In this document: positions 56,101-64,000 of the stretch, piece by piece | How positions within the stretch are numbered: position 1 is the first letter of the stretch | Layout: every line of letters starts with the position of its first letter | Assembly: GCF_051106095.1 (NCBI RefSeq) | Contig: NC_135789.1 | Coordinates: 20,393,764 to 20,457,763, forward strand | DNA: 64,000 nucleotides | From: Pogona vitticeps | Taxonomy: Eukaryota > Chordata > Lepidosauria > Squamata > Agamidae | Reading direction: 5' to 3' | Position numbers and translations under genes: made by a program | Notes under the pieces: model-generated | Database searches by the model: none | What the model saw: the letters and a program-made list of their open reading frames with translations, nothing else | Told to the model about the DNA's origin: nothing

Positions 56101-59100
56101 TCTTTAATGGTAAAATATGAGTGAAGAGGGACTATGTCAAGGGCTGATGTGAAACTGGTTGGGTTGTTGGAGCAGAGTTGGTGTAAGGTTGCTAGATGTG
56201 CGCCCATGGTGCCGACAATTGCGAATGGTGCGATGAAGTGCCATATAAAGAATCGTGTTAGAGTTGGGTCGTCTACTGAGAAGCCACCTCAAACTCATTC
56301 TATGATAGACTTTCCGATGTAGGGGACTGTTGAAATAAGGCTGGTAATTACAGTTGCGGCTCAAAATGATATCTGCCCCCCCCATGGTAAGATGTAGCCT
56401 ATGAATGCTGTTAGTACTAATAGAAGAAGAAGTAGGATTCCTAGAATTGATGTGCTTGTATTTAGGTAAGAGCCATGCTATAACCCTCAACTGATGTGGA
56501 GGTAGAGGCAGATGAAGAAGAAAGGGGCTCCGTTTGCATGGAGGTTTTGGATTAGTCATCCGTAGAAAACTTCTCGGGAGATGTAAGAGAGAGAACCAAA
56601 GGCTAATAATACATCTGCTTTGTAGTGTACACTGGTACCTTGCTGAACGACAACCCCGCTAAGCGACGAATCTGCATAACGTTGACTTTTTGCGATCGCT
56701 ATAGCGATTCGCAAAACAGTCATTCCTATGGGGGATTTTCGCTGGACATCGATTAGGTCTGTGCTTCGTGAACTCTTCGTTCACAAGATGACAATTTTTT
56801 TCGGCTTTGCAAAATGGCTGCGCTGTGTTTTCCGGACCCATGCTTCGCAGGGCAGCCATTTTTACAGCTCATCAGTGCTCACAAAATGGCTTCCCTATGG
56901 GCAATCTTCGCTGGACAATGAAGTATTTTCCCCATTGGAACGCATTAAACCGGGTTTCAATACATTCCAATGGGGAAGGGGTTTCGCATGACGACAATTT
57001 CGCTAAACAGCGATTTTCACGGGATGGATTATCGTCGTCATGCGGGGCACTACTTTATGTCTACTGTGGTGATTTGGGTTATGAGTATGAGGCCTAGGAG
57101 TGAGCCGCAGTTTCATCAGCTAAAGAGGTTTGATGGGGTTGGGAGGTCTACTAGTGCAGTATTGTTGTCTTGTAGGATGGGTGTGTCTTTTCGGGGAATG
57201 GACATTATTTCCATAGTTGAATAACAACGTTGATTTTTCAGGTCAGAGGTTCAAGAAGGTTTGATGGAAATTATGCACTTGGTGTTTTTTTGTTGCCTGG
57301 GAGTTTCTTTTGGGGGTTATTGGGGTAGCGTCTAATCCGTCGCCATGTTTTGGTGCGGGGGCATTGGTTGTTGCTTCTGGGTTTGGGTGTGGTATTTTGG
57401 CTGAATTTGGTTATTCTTGTATTTCTTTGATTTTATTTTTAGTTTACTTAGGAGGAATGTTGGTAGTGTTTGCCTATTCAATTGCGCTTGCTTCAGGTGT
57501 GTCTCCTCAGGCATGAGGTAATTATGTTGTAGGGCTGTCCGGTTTTGGGTATTTTTGGATTGTCATGATGGTTGCATGGGTGGGGGGGTTATTTAGATTT
57601 AACTGGGGTGGGGGGTGAGTTGGCTTGTATATTAGACTCTGGCTATGGTGGAATTTCTATGTTGTACTCGGCTGGGGGGCTTGTCTTTTTTTCTCGGGGG
57701 TGGGGCTATTGCTTACATTGCTTGTTGTGTTAGAGTTGGCTCTGGTTGGGTGTCCTGTTACTCGAAAATACAGGATAGTGGTTGCTTGCAAGGAATGTTT
57801 AACAAAATGTTTGTTGTTCTCGGTATTTTTGGTGAAATTGATGGTTTTTTAGAAGTTTTATGTCATACGAGCATTAAAAGATTGTAATACATGGGATATC
57901 TAGCGGAGTAAACACCTTGATAATATGGACTAGGTGCACTGTAATGGTTGGGCACTCGAAATGTACAGAGAGTTGAAAATAGATTAAAAATACTAAATGC
58001 CGAAAGGGCCAAGGAATGAGGGGTCAGGGGTGAGATGTAGCATACTCATCAACCACAGGTCGTCTTGTGATGCAACCTCGATATAAGAGCCTGAAGCTGG
58101 ACATGATAAACCTTTCATGCAAGGATTGCTGACCTCTCGGGAGGGGTCCAATATAGAATATTAAAATCCGGAGCCATTGTCCCGGATGCAGTTCATGTCA
58201 TTCTGTCAACTCCTGCGACGTCGCTGAAACCAGTTGTAATGGCTCTTGGCTTTCCATTGGACTATTTCAGTGACGTGGAGAGGGGGATTTGCTGGTTGCT
58301 TGGGTAAAAGCCTATCCTCCATATTATTTTACCCAGACTTCGTGCCCTGGAGAGGACGCCCCAGCTTTGCGTACAGCGTCAAATCACTAGACGCTGTTCC
58401 AAGTCTCCATACAGAGCACGTTATCATAGGATGCCTATGATGATGACCTTGGTGAATAGGGATACTACGTCAAAGCTAATCAGTCGGTCCCCGGGCTTGA
58501 GTTTCAGGGTGCTGATCTTGCTTATGAAATGTCCTGAGACTTTGATGTAGGATGAGGTTTGTCCAATGTGAGTCTGTAGCAGGGTGGCTAAGTATTTTGC
58601 TAATTCTTATGTCGGGGAGCTGATGGCACTTACGATGGGCCTGAGTGGGATTGAGTCTTTGTGGCTTTTGGGAAGTCCATGTAGTCTTGGTGGGGAGCTT
58701 CTATCTTGCTGGTTCGCTGAAGGACGTTGGGGTGCAGGGAGGAACTCTTGATCTGCATGTTTGTTTGTTTTGTGATTTTGTTGGTTGGCTCCCGTTTCAG
58801 TTTTCTTTAGGTGGTGGGGTCTAGACGTTCCCTGATTTTGTCCTTATATTCTTCTGTTTCCATGATTACTGCGGCATTGCGTTTGTCTGCTGGAAGAGAC
58901 TGGAAGGCTTCGAGAGCTTCCAGACTCAGATGCCAGATTTTAGTTTCCAGAGAGCCATTTTGAATGCTTTATGCTCAGATGTAGTATAGAGAGAGAGTTA
59001 GAGGAGGGGGGCCTAGCCCTTGCCTACCCTTCAAGAAGCTTTTTCGAATTTTATTTGATTTTTGCTAAATGAATGTTGTTAAGATTCTAACTACAATATC

Positions 59101-62100
59101 CTATGGATATGTAACTTATGCTTTGCTTATGCAACAAACTGAATATCTCTAAATTATTTTTCTAATAAAAATTATTCTTAAAAATCCTTAAGAATGGTAT
59201 TTTGAATAGCAAGTCTGCTGAGCCTGCTTCCAGAAGAATAGTTAGGCCACAGAATGCTACAGAGTCCTTTAGCCTGAGCTTTGTTCGTCCTGGCAGACTC
59301 CAAAGCTCATGATTTTACCCTTTATCTTTCTTTCTTAATTACTTACAATTACTCTGTTTGGGGATCAAGCGATCTTTAGGGGACCTTGTTTCTGACAGGC
59401 CTCCTGTCTCAGATGTGCTCCTGATCTCTTCCAATGAGGGGACAGAGCAAAGGACCCACAAACCATGTCCTTCAAGCCTGGGCTAGTTGAGTGAGAAACT
59501 GGTCACGATCCTTGGAATCACAGGGTGGAAAGAAAGGCCGTCGGTGCTTGTTTGTGAGGGCCTGATCTGGACACATCCAAGCACCTATCTGTTGTCCGGA
59601 AGGATTGTGCACGCTGGGCCATTTGACCAGCACTTCTAGCCAGGGCCGGATCATGGAATCAATCCAGAGTTTAGGAAAGTTAGTATCTTTTTCTGAAGAT
59701 GACAGTTCGGAGAAACCCCCAGTCGCCCTCGTTACCAGCCCGGCTGGATGGGAGATTCTGGCCACGGACAGCCAAAACTTTCCTGACCTCTGGATTCATT
59801 GGTTCTCCGAACGCCCATCCCCCATTTCAAGTTTGCAAGGGGATAAAGAAGGGAGTAAAGATGACTCAACCTGATCTGCTTCTTTAGGGAGCTCCGGAGG
59901 AACGCAGCAAGAGAGCCAGCGACCTCCTTCTGTCTTTGGCCAAAGGCCACTTCAATGAGGTCATGTGCCACCTCCAGAGCATCTTAAAGGAGGTGGACAC
60001 ACCGCCCCACCCCATGCTGCTGAAGACCCTGGAGAACTTCACCTCTCGCTACGGTTTGCACCTCTCGAGTTTTTCTTCTATGGTTGTGGGTTTTGATGTC
60101 CTCCTTTCCCAGATGGCTTGCGGGGAGGGGGATTGGGGGAGGACTAGTGAACTGAAGAAGCTGGACCAAAGGTGCCAAATTCATGAGACCTCCATTAAAA
60201 TTAGAAGTGGGAAGAGACCCCCTTTTCCCCAACTGCACAATGGCCGACTAATTGCAGGAAAGCCCACCCTTTCCCTAGTGTTCCTTGTTTGTTCTTGAAT
60301 CCCTGGTAGAGGGTGGTGCCTTTTCTGCCGGACCCCCTCGCCTTGCTGTTTTCCCTGCTTCTACCTTGGGTCTCAAAAAAGACTCGCCCAAGCTTGCCCC
60401 GGAGTGATGTTGACACTGAGCTGTAGCAGAAAGCGGCTACAGCGTGATCATCCTCCTCAGAATGCCCGTTGCCTTCCCTCGAAGGAGTGTTTGGGTTGTG
60501 CCTCTTAAGCTTCCTGCTGGGCTTCACTACCCTGTTTGATTTCTTCCCCATTACATCTTGATGGAAATGAATGAGTAGATCATGGTGTGGGTCTTTTTCT
60601 CCTTTTGCAGCTCTCCGGACCGTCCCCTACATCATCTCCAGCTTTGTCTACCTTCAGGTCATCCTCATCCTTGACCTGGGAAGCCGAGAGAAGGTGGCCA
60701 TCTGTTCTGGTGAGTGGGAAAGCGGATCTCTTCCTCGGGAGTTGGCCTAAGAGTCCTCCCCATTCCTATCCGTCTGACGGCCTTTCTAGACGGAGCCCCT
60801 CTTCTCCTTAAAGTACAGACTTCTGTGCCGAGGTCATTGGCATATTCCCCACCATCCCATCTTCCCGTCTTCTTCCCGTCTTGCGTTTCCCAGTGACTTT
60901 CCTGAGACTTGCTCCAGCTTTTGAAGAGACAAACGGCTTTCTTCAAGGGCAGAGAAATGGATTGTTCAGTTTAACCCCAAGTGTTAGAAGGGGAGGAGAC
61001 CAAAAGCAACACACGAGGTGCAAGGGGCAAGTAGAGCAGGTCGAGCAAGGCTTCTGCAAAAGAAAGCCAAGCGGGTTTGGGAAAGGAGCAATGGGGAAGG
61101 ATCCGGTCCATTTCCCCTAAGGGTCAAACCCTGTCCGCCTGCTAGAAGCTCCATGTCTCTGACCCCAGGGAAGGTCCTCAGGGGTCAGGCTTTCACCTTC
61201 GTCCTTTTCTTTCACAGCTGTGGAGAAAATGTGCCTCTCCGTCGCCTATTATTATAAGAACTGGAGGCTGTGCCACTACCCTCGGGAGGCAGAGTCCAGC
61301 TTTTGCCGTCCCCTCCTGTCCATCTACCAGCGGCTGAGTGGATACTGGCAGCAGGAGGAGGACAGAAATGTAAGCAAACTCATTTTTATTTCAATTTGGG
61401 TGAGTTCCCGGTTGTATCAGGTAGAAGGAGTCGTGCCAGCCCGGGAGAGGGGAGTCTTTTTTCGGTCTTGCTGCTCCCTGCACAGGAAGAGGCTCGTGTC
61501 TCTGACACGAAAGGGCTTCCCTTGCCTTGGCTCTGGTCAGGAAGGGCCAACGAAGGGGGAGCAGCGCCTTCCCTCTGACTCAAAGCCAATCGGGAGGGAA
61601 GGCGAGACGTAGTGCCCTCACTCGGAATAGTTGCTGGGCAAGGAGCTGCAATGCAAAGATTGCTCTTCCATTGGGCGGAGGGGGGGCAACCTTGATTCTC
61701 CCCTCCCAGTGATGCCTTGCAAAAAAAGAATGAAAAAGATACACAGCCCCTCTTTTGCTCCTGTGTTGGTCATCGTGAAGCGTCCGGATGATGGGCTGCT
61801 TTGCCCGGTGACTGCACAGCTGGGAAGAATCCTGTCTGTCCAGAGTGCCGGGATCTTACGGTCACCATTGGTTTCATCTCTGACGAAGGCCAGCAAAGCT
61901 TGTCCTGGCTTGAGATGAGATTCCTTCTCCTCTGGGGATGGATCCGTTTCCTTGCATTGATTGAGGGACCGAACCCTAAGGAGGTTCTTTGCATTTCTCT
62001 CTCTTGCAGGTGAGCGAGGCGGCTTTGAAGGCTCGGTGGCCCATGTTGGCCGTTCTCGTTCGCTACCGGCCACAGCAGGACGAAATACTAAGGAAGTTCC

Positions 62101-63890
62101 CGGATGTCATCAAGGAGAGCAGGATGGTGGATGCTCCCCTCATGGCCAAAGTAAATGGATAGTCATGGGGGAGGCGGGAATACATTCTTTGGAGACGGGC
62201 ACGCTCAGGAGGATGATGGCAGAGAGGTGCTCGCCAGGGTCTCCCTGCTTGGGCTTGTCCTGGATCACCAAAGCCAGGCCATCCCTTAAGCTGGCAGAGG
62301 CAGCCCTAGAGAGGAGAGTGGAGACACCAGGATTTTTGGGGGGTGAGGGGGCAGTGAAACAGCTCCAGACCTAGGAAGACGTTTACAGGCCCTGAGAGCC
62401 AAGAGTTGCGCACGGGGCACCATAAAGAGCACCACTGTTGCTGGGTGGGAGAGTCAAAAGATGGTAGTCCACCCCCACCCCCCACCCCCGAAAGCCTTTC
62501 TGAGCTCTGGGAGAACAGGAAGGGCCCCCTCGCAGGCTTCTCTGGGGCCTTGACCACTGTCCTGCCCAGGAAGCGGTCCTGCTGCTCTTCAGCCCCGGGG
62601 GCTCAATTTGCATGGCTGAGAAAAGGCACACCACCAAACAGACACTGACTTCTCTCTCCCCCCCCCCCCCGCCTGTGTTTTCTTTTTAGGGACTTTATGT
62701 GTTCCTGGAGGGCTGCGTGGACTGTCATCCCCCAAACCTCAAGAAGGTCTTCCGGACTCTTGAGAAGTCCACGTTCAGCAAGGTAAGTCAGAGAAGGCTC
62801 TGATGGCGATCCCTCCCACCCAAAACGGAAGCCCCCGTTGGTTGTTCTCCACATGCCCGGGGGGTGTGCTAGAAAGAAATCAGAAGAGTGGCACCACTAG
62901 GTGACACTGCCCAGAATCCTCCAGCTGACACAGGGATGCGGGATAGTTTTCACCCCATCCCAGAGCAGCCTGAAAATCATCCCACTCCCCAAGAGCTTTG
63001 CTGCTCTCACTTCTGGTGATCTGGAGATCTCTCCAGCCTCTTTCACGTCATGGAGAGGAAGGGTGGATCCCATCGCCACAAGGAGAACGTTATGAGCTGA
63101 GATGAAGACGAGGGCCTAGAGACGTGGGTGCAAGGCAGAAAGGTCTCTCTGGCTTTCCAAGCCAGGAGTAAAAGCAAAGTCTTGCAACCCAACACAGACA
63201 TAGGGTGAGGCCCAACATTGAGGGGATTCAGAGTAAACCATGCAGTCCGGATGGAAAGTGGTTTCCACGCCCAACCAAAAAGAAATTTACTTTTTTTGTA
63301 CTATAGTAAAAAAGACCATTCTGGCTGTGTGATGTTAGCTCTATAATCCAAAAGAAAGAGGAGGAGGAGGAGGAGGAGGAGGGAGGGAGGGAGGAAAAAG
63401 AAAAGCATACCAAAAAAAAAAAAAAAAAGAATTGTCCAAACTCTGGCAATAACGAATCCCTGCCGGGGCCCCAGTGAAATTGCCAGGGAGTCCAAACAGG
63501 AGCCACAGCCAGGAGACATCTGCACGACCTGAGTCTGCTCAACAGAGAGAGTAAAGGCCGAGAGAAGGAGGTTCCAGTCCTCAGAAACGTTCCCTGGCAG
63601 GAAGCAGGCTCTGGTCTTGCTGAAGGAATGGCCGGCGGGACCAGGAGCTCTCCTCCCAAGGCGCTTTTAGGGGCTTCCGGATCCCGCCTCAGATGGGGTT
63701 TCTTCAGCACGGGAGGCAGACTTGGAGAGGCAACCGACGAGATGACTTTCCTCCCTTTTTTTGCCAGGCGAGGGAAGCGACCCTGTTCTTCCTGAAGGAG
63801 CTCCTGAGCTCCCCGAAGGTCGAGGGATGTCTGGAATGGGAGATGGTCACCTACCTCTTCCGTCAAGTTGCCGTTCATACCAGTCAAGGG
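49089..63890 (+). CDS. maestro heat-like repeat (MROH) family gene, seven exons, continues past the right edge
   Basis: Seven plus-strand exons with GT-AG borders and mutually compatible phases encode about 303 residues without a stop. The peptide [20 protein letters not shown], then [25 protein letters not shown] and [16 protein letters not shown] follow the N-terminal HEAT-repeat part of MROH proteins. MROH1, for example, has ISKVMEELLRRL ... NAFGVVPFLPSVLSSLLPVL. The family consists of long alpha-solenoids of HEAT repeats; MROH1 acts on lysosomes, and the function of most members is unknown. The MROH2B-like branch is expanded in sauropsids, and this copy looks like one of those. Upstream exons with the start codon were not found. 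Intron 1 here is 10.7 kb and loaded with mobile elements, while the following introns are 0.5-1 kb. Confidence 0.82.
49492..49925. mobile_element. pogo/Tigger-like MITE, 434 bp
   Basis: TA-flanked with left end CAGTGGTGCCTCGCATAGCG and right end CGCAATGCGAGGCACCACTG. The unoccupied version of its target site is visible in the neighbouring tandem unit near 50,690, which proves the edges. Confidence 0.93.
50060..50340 (-). mobile_element. L2 3' tail with (GATT)n, (TTTA)n and (GATTT)n expansion
   Basis: GATT, TTTA and GATTT runs are followed by TTTACCCCGCCCCTCTAGAC ... TCAGGGCAGTTTACAAAATA, a reversed L2 3' end. Confidence 0.75.
51153..51527. mobile_element. pogo/Tigger-like MITE, 375 bp
   Basis: TA-flanked with left end CAGTGGTGCCTCGCTTAACG and right end GCCCCGAGGCACCACTG. 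The interior has GATATTCGCTAAGCGATT and GCGAATATCGCATAACG, an internal palindrome. Confidence 0.9.
52202..52581. mobile_element. pogo/Tigger-like MITE, 380 bp, inside the Penelope-like element
   Basis: TA-flanked with left end CAGTGGTGCCTCGCATTACG and right end CTTGCGATGCACCACTG. It interrupts the GIY-YIG-type region of the host element. Confidence 0.9.
53243..54095. mobile_element. larger pogo/Tigger-like MITE with repeated internal palindromes, 853 bp
   Basis: TA-flanked. The right end, AAGTCGAGGTACTACTG, is the reverse of the Tigger-like CAGTAGTACCTCGACTT terminus; the left end, CGGTCAACTCTCGACTTCTG, is decayed. Inside, the near-perfect palindrome GGAAATTCGAATTTCC with long GGGAGAAAGGGCT / AGCCCTTTCTCCC arms occurs three times, near 53,455, 53,742 and 53,930. 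CTTTGAGAGCTCCGAAGG blocks recur in both orientations. Confidence 0.85.
54255..54480 (+). pseudogene. ND6: NUMT ND6, 3' part (left copy)
   Basis: TTGCATGGGTGGGGAAATTA, TTTAGATTTAACTGGGG and GGTGTCCTGTTACTCGAAAA repeat 57,569-57,780 with few differences. Only the 3' part of ND6 is present; it begins exactly at the junction with the Penelope-like element. Confidence 0.88.
54481..55506 (+). other. NUMT control region (left copy), interrupted by a MITE
   Basis: It has the central conserved block ACATGATAAACCTTTCATGC and GGATTGCTGATCTCTCAGGA (antisense to the squamate control region) and ATGTACGATTAAGCAGG termination-type motifs. The MITE at 54,678-55,056 sits inside, and about 75 bp of flanking mitochondrial sequence seen in the right copy is missing. 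Confidence 0.85.
54678..55056. mobile_element. pogo/Tigger-like MITE inside the NUMT, right end lost
   Basis: The left end TA then CAGTGGTGCCTCGCTTAGCG is intact. The right terminus is missing: the sequence passes from GAACCGCG straight into mitochondrial TTGTGATGCAACC, so a deletion removed it. Confidence 0.85.
55507..55571 (+). pseudogene. trnP: NUMT tRNA-Pro
   Basis: CAAAAGATAGTTTAGTTAAA ... GGCTATGGGGGTCAGGG ... TCTTCTG follows the vertebrate mitochondrial tRNA-Pro pattern. The acceptor stem pairs imperfectly (CAAAAGA / TCTTCTG) and the anticodon region is altered. Confidence 0.7.
55574..55645 (-). pseudogene. trnT: NUMT tRNA-Thr
   Basis: Minus strand: TAGCTTAAACACCCCAAAGC then ACTAATTTTGTAAACTAAAG, the mitochondrial tRNA-Thr D-arm and anticodon arm with TGT anticodon. 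Edges are approximate. Confidence 0.75.
55650..57205 (-). pseudogene. CYTB: NUMT cytochrome b
   Basis: The minus strand encodes, piecewise and with mitochondrial code, the N-terminus ([20 protein letters not shown]), [35 protein letters not shown] and the C-terminus ([15 protein letters not shown]). The start ATG is at 57,203-57,205. Without the MITE at 56,630-57,055 the length is about 1.13 kb, close to a normal cytochrome b. Frame breaks show it is non-functional in the nucleus. Confidence 0.95.
56630..57055. mobile_element. pogo/Tigger-like MITE inside NUMT cytochrome b, 426 bp
   Basis: TA-flanked. The left end CACTGGTACCTTGCTGAACG and right end ATGCGGGGCACTACTT are decayed forms of the CAGTGGTGCCTCGC terminus. 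The interior CCTATGGGGGATTTTCGCTG and AACGCATTAAACCGGGTTTC match the family. Confidence 0.88.
57207..57271 (+). pseudogene. trnE: NUMT tRNA-Glu
   Basis: 65 nt with a perfect 7-bp acceptor stem (ATTTCCA / TGGAAAT), TAGTTGAATAACAAC D-arm and TTC anticodon in GATTTTTCAGGTC. The structure still folds, so decay here is slight. Confidence 0.88.
57273..57800 (+). pseudogene. ND6: NUMT ND6 (right copy, nearly whole)
   Basis: It encodes [20 protein letters not shown] and [20 protein letters not shown], hallmark ND6 segments, with TGA for Trp after SPQA. The start ATG is at 57,273, two bases past tRNA-Glu. The 3' end is approximate. Confidence 0.93.
57801..58162 (+). other. NUMT control region (right copy, partial)
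   Basis: It contains GGATATCTAGCGGAGTAAAC, TACTAAATGCCGAAAGGGCC and CTGGACATGATAAACCTTTC. It parallels the left copy and ends at GAATATT, where an unrelated repeat begins. Confidence 0.82.
58163..58435. repeat. unclassified ~270-bp sequence between NUMT and Penelope-like element
   Basis: It joins NUMT sequence on the left and the Penelope-like element on the right, so it arrived with the NUMT or after it. Phrases such as GGGATTTGCTGGTTGCTTGG and AGAGGACGCCCCAGCTTTGC have no family that I can name. No terminal repeats were seen. Confidence 0.4.
58991..59887. other. MROH intron 1, right end
   Basis: AT-rich sequence to about 59,200, then unique-looking sequence leading to the exon b acceptor. 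No repeat or exon was recognised. Confidence 0.5.
59888..60053 (+). CDS. MROH exon b
   Basis: After TGCTTCTTTAG it encodes [37 protein letters not shown] and [12 protein letters not shown]. It enters in phase 0, matching exon a, and leaves with one base at a weak donor (GTTTGC). The join to exon c gives SRYALRTVPY, which supports this edge. Confidence 0.85.
60611..60709 (+). CDS. MROH exon c
   Basis: The acceptor TCTCCTTTTGCAG and donor GTGAGT flank 99 bases. It encodes [20 protein letters not shown] and [12 protein letters not shown], one HEAT-like helical pair. Confidence 0.88.
61218..61369 (+). CDS. MROH exon d
   Basis: After CTTTTCTTTCACAG, 152 bases encode [40 protein letters not shown] and [10 protein letters not shown]. 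The donor is GTAAGC. It leaves in phase 0. Confidence 0.9.
62010..62150 (+). CDS. MROH exon e
   Basis: The acceptor TTTCTCTCTCTTGCAG precedes 47 codons: [40 protein letters not shown] and DAPLMAK. The donor is GTAAAT. Phase 0 at both ends. Confidence 0.88.
62690..62782 (+). CDS. MROH exon f
   Basis: The acceptor TTTTCTTTTTAG precedes 31 codons: [20 protein letters not shown] and [11 protein letters not shown]. The donor is GTAAGT. Phase 0 at both ends. Confidence 0.9.
63356..63425. repeat. (GAG)n, (GGGA)n and poly-A purine tract
   Basis: AGGAGG triplets, GGAGGGAGGGAGG and then a run of A, all purine over about 70 bp in MROH intron f-g. Confidence 0.85.
63768..63890 (+). CDS. MROH exon g
   Basis: The acceptor TCCCTTTTTTTGCCAG precedes 41 codons: [40 protein letters not shown] and G. 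The donor is GTAAGT. Phase 0 at both ends. This is the last exon before the window edge. Confidence 0.9.
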
Positions 63891-64000
63891 GTAAGTCAGC
63901 GTGAAAGAGCCCCGAGAGATCCTTCCTCTGGCAGGGACGAGGCGACTCGGGGACCCCTTCCAAGCCCATCGGGAGGCCTCTCTGGGCCTGCCTGTCTCGT

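Larger units (their letters stand above)
54255..58162. other. NUMT: nuclear copy of mitochondrial ND6-Glu-CytB-Thr-Pro-control region
   Basis: Left to right it holds a partial ND6, control region, tRNA-Pro, tRNA-Thr (antisense), cytochrome b (antisense), tRNA-Glu, ND6 and control region again. It is oriented so that ND6 is on the plus strand. TGA codons stand for Trp and the mitochondrial genes carry frame breaks, as expected for an old nuclear copy. Two MITEs (54,678-55,056 and 56,630-57,055) landed in it afterwards. Without them about 3.1 kb of mitochondrial sequence remains. It sits inside the Penelope-like element in MROH intron 1. Confidence 0.95.
51565..58990 (-). mobile_element. Penelope-like element, 5'-truncated, split by later insertions
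   Basis: Minus-strand segments at 51,565-52,201, 52,582-53,242, 54,096-54,254 and about 58,436-58,990 belong to one Penelope-like retroelement. Its parts are a reverse transcriptase ([20 protein letters not shown] at 53,173; a MGSP-type motif near 54,130) and a GIY-YIG-type endonuclease region split by the MITE at 52.2 kb. A 3' end with CTGAAGATGCCAGCCACAGA and GGCGAAACGTCAGGAAC follows. Insertions into it are two MITEs, a mitochondrial DNA segment and a ~270-bp repeat of unknown family. It is broken by several changes and is not active. Confidence 0.88.

Noticed and set aside
54213-57887. Plus-strand ORFs across the NUMT as nuclear genes
   Set aside because: They are ND6 or frame shadows of cytochrome b read with the nuclear code; TGA as Trp and frame breaks show a mitochondrial fossil.
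54255-58162. A mitochondrial contig wrongly joined into the assembly
   Set aside because: Two MITEs with TA duplications lie inside the mitochondrial genes, and both flanks continue in one Penelope-like element, so it is a genuine old nuclear insertion.

Overview
This window is vertebrate nuclear DNA, almost certainly from a squamate reptile. It carries CR1 and L2 LINEs, tRNA-derived SINEs ending in the CCTTTACCTTTACC tail typical of Sauria SINEs, a Penelope-like retroelement, hAT and pogo/Tigger-like MITEs, and intron-split vertebrate genes. A nuclear copy of mitochondrial DNA shows a control region next to ND6. That order is known from Australasian dragon lizards such as Pogona, so an amphibolurine agamid is the best guess from sequence alone.

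Layout. From 1 to about 31 kb no host gene was recognised. This part holds LINE and SINE fragments, hAT elements and simple repeats, including a 670-bp GGAT array at 20.85-21.52 kb. From 31.7 to 33.5 kb, three minus-strand exons encode a CHD1 helical C-terminal (CHCT) domain protein. From 36.6 to 44.2 kb, eight minus-strand exons correspond to exons 2-9 of MTFMT, the mitochondrial methionyl-tRNA formyltransferase. Exon 1 was not found and the copy carries possible lesions. A CpG-rich promoter-like block lies at 45.4-45.8 kb. From 49.1 to 63.9 kb, seven plus-strand exons belong to a maestro heat-like repeat (MROH) gene that continues past the right edge.

The most unusual part is the 10.7-kb intron between the first two visible MROH exons. 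It contains a 167-bp tandem and inverted repeat, a Penelope-like element, a mitochondrial insertion of about 3.9 kb (NUMT) inside that element, and six TA-flanked MITEs. Two of the MITEs lie inside the NUMT. The NUMT has ND6 3' sequence plus control-region sequence at both ends. This fits an origin from a control-region recombination circle or a tandemly rearranged mitochondrial molecule.

The three host genes are not an operon. CHCT and MTFMT are co-oriented on the minus strand; MROH is on the plus strand, with the CpG block between MTFMT and MROH. Exon edges were chosen from GT-AG signals, matching phases and remembered protein families. No search or alignment was run.
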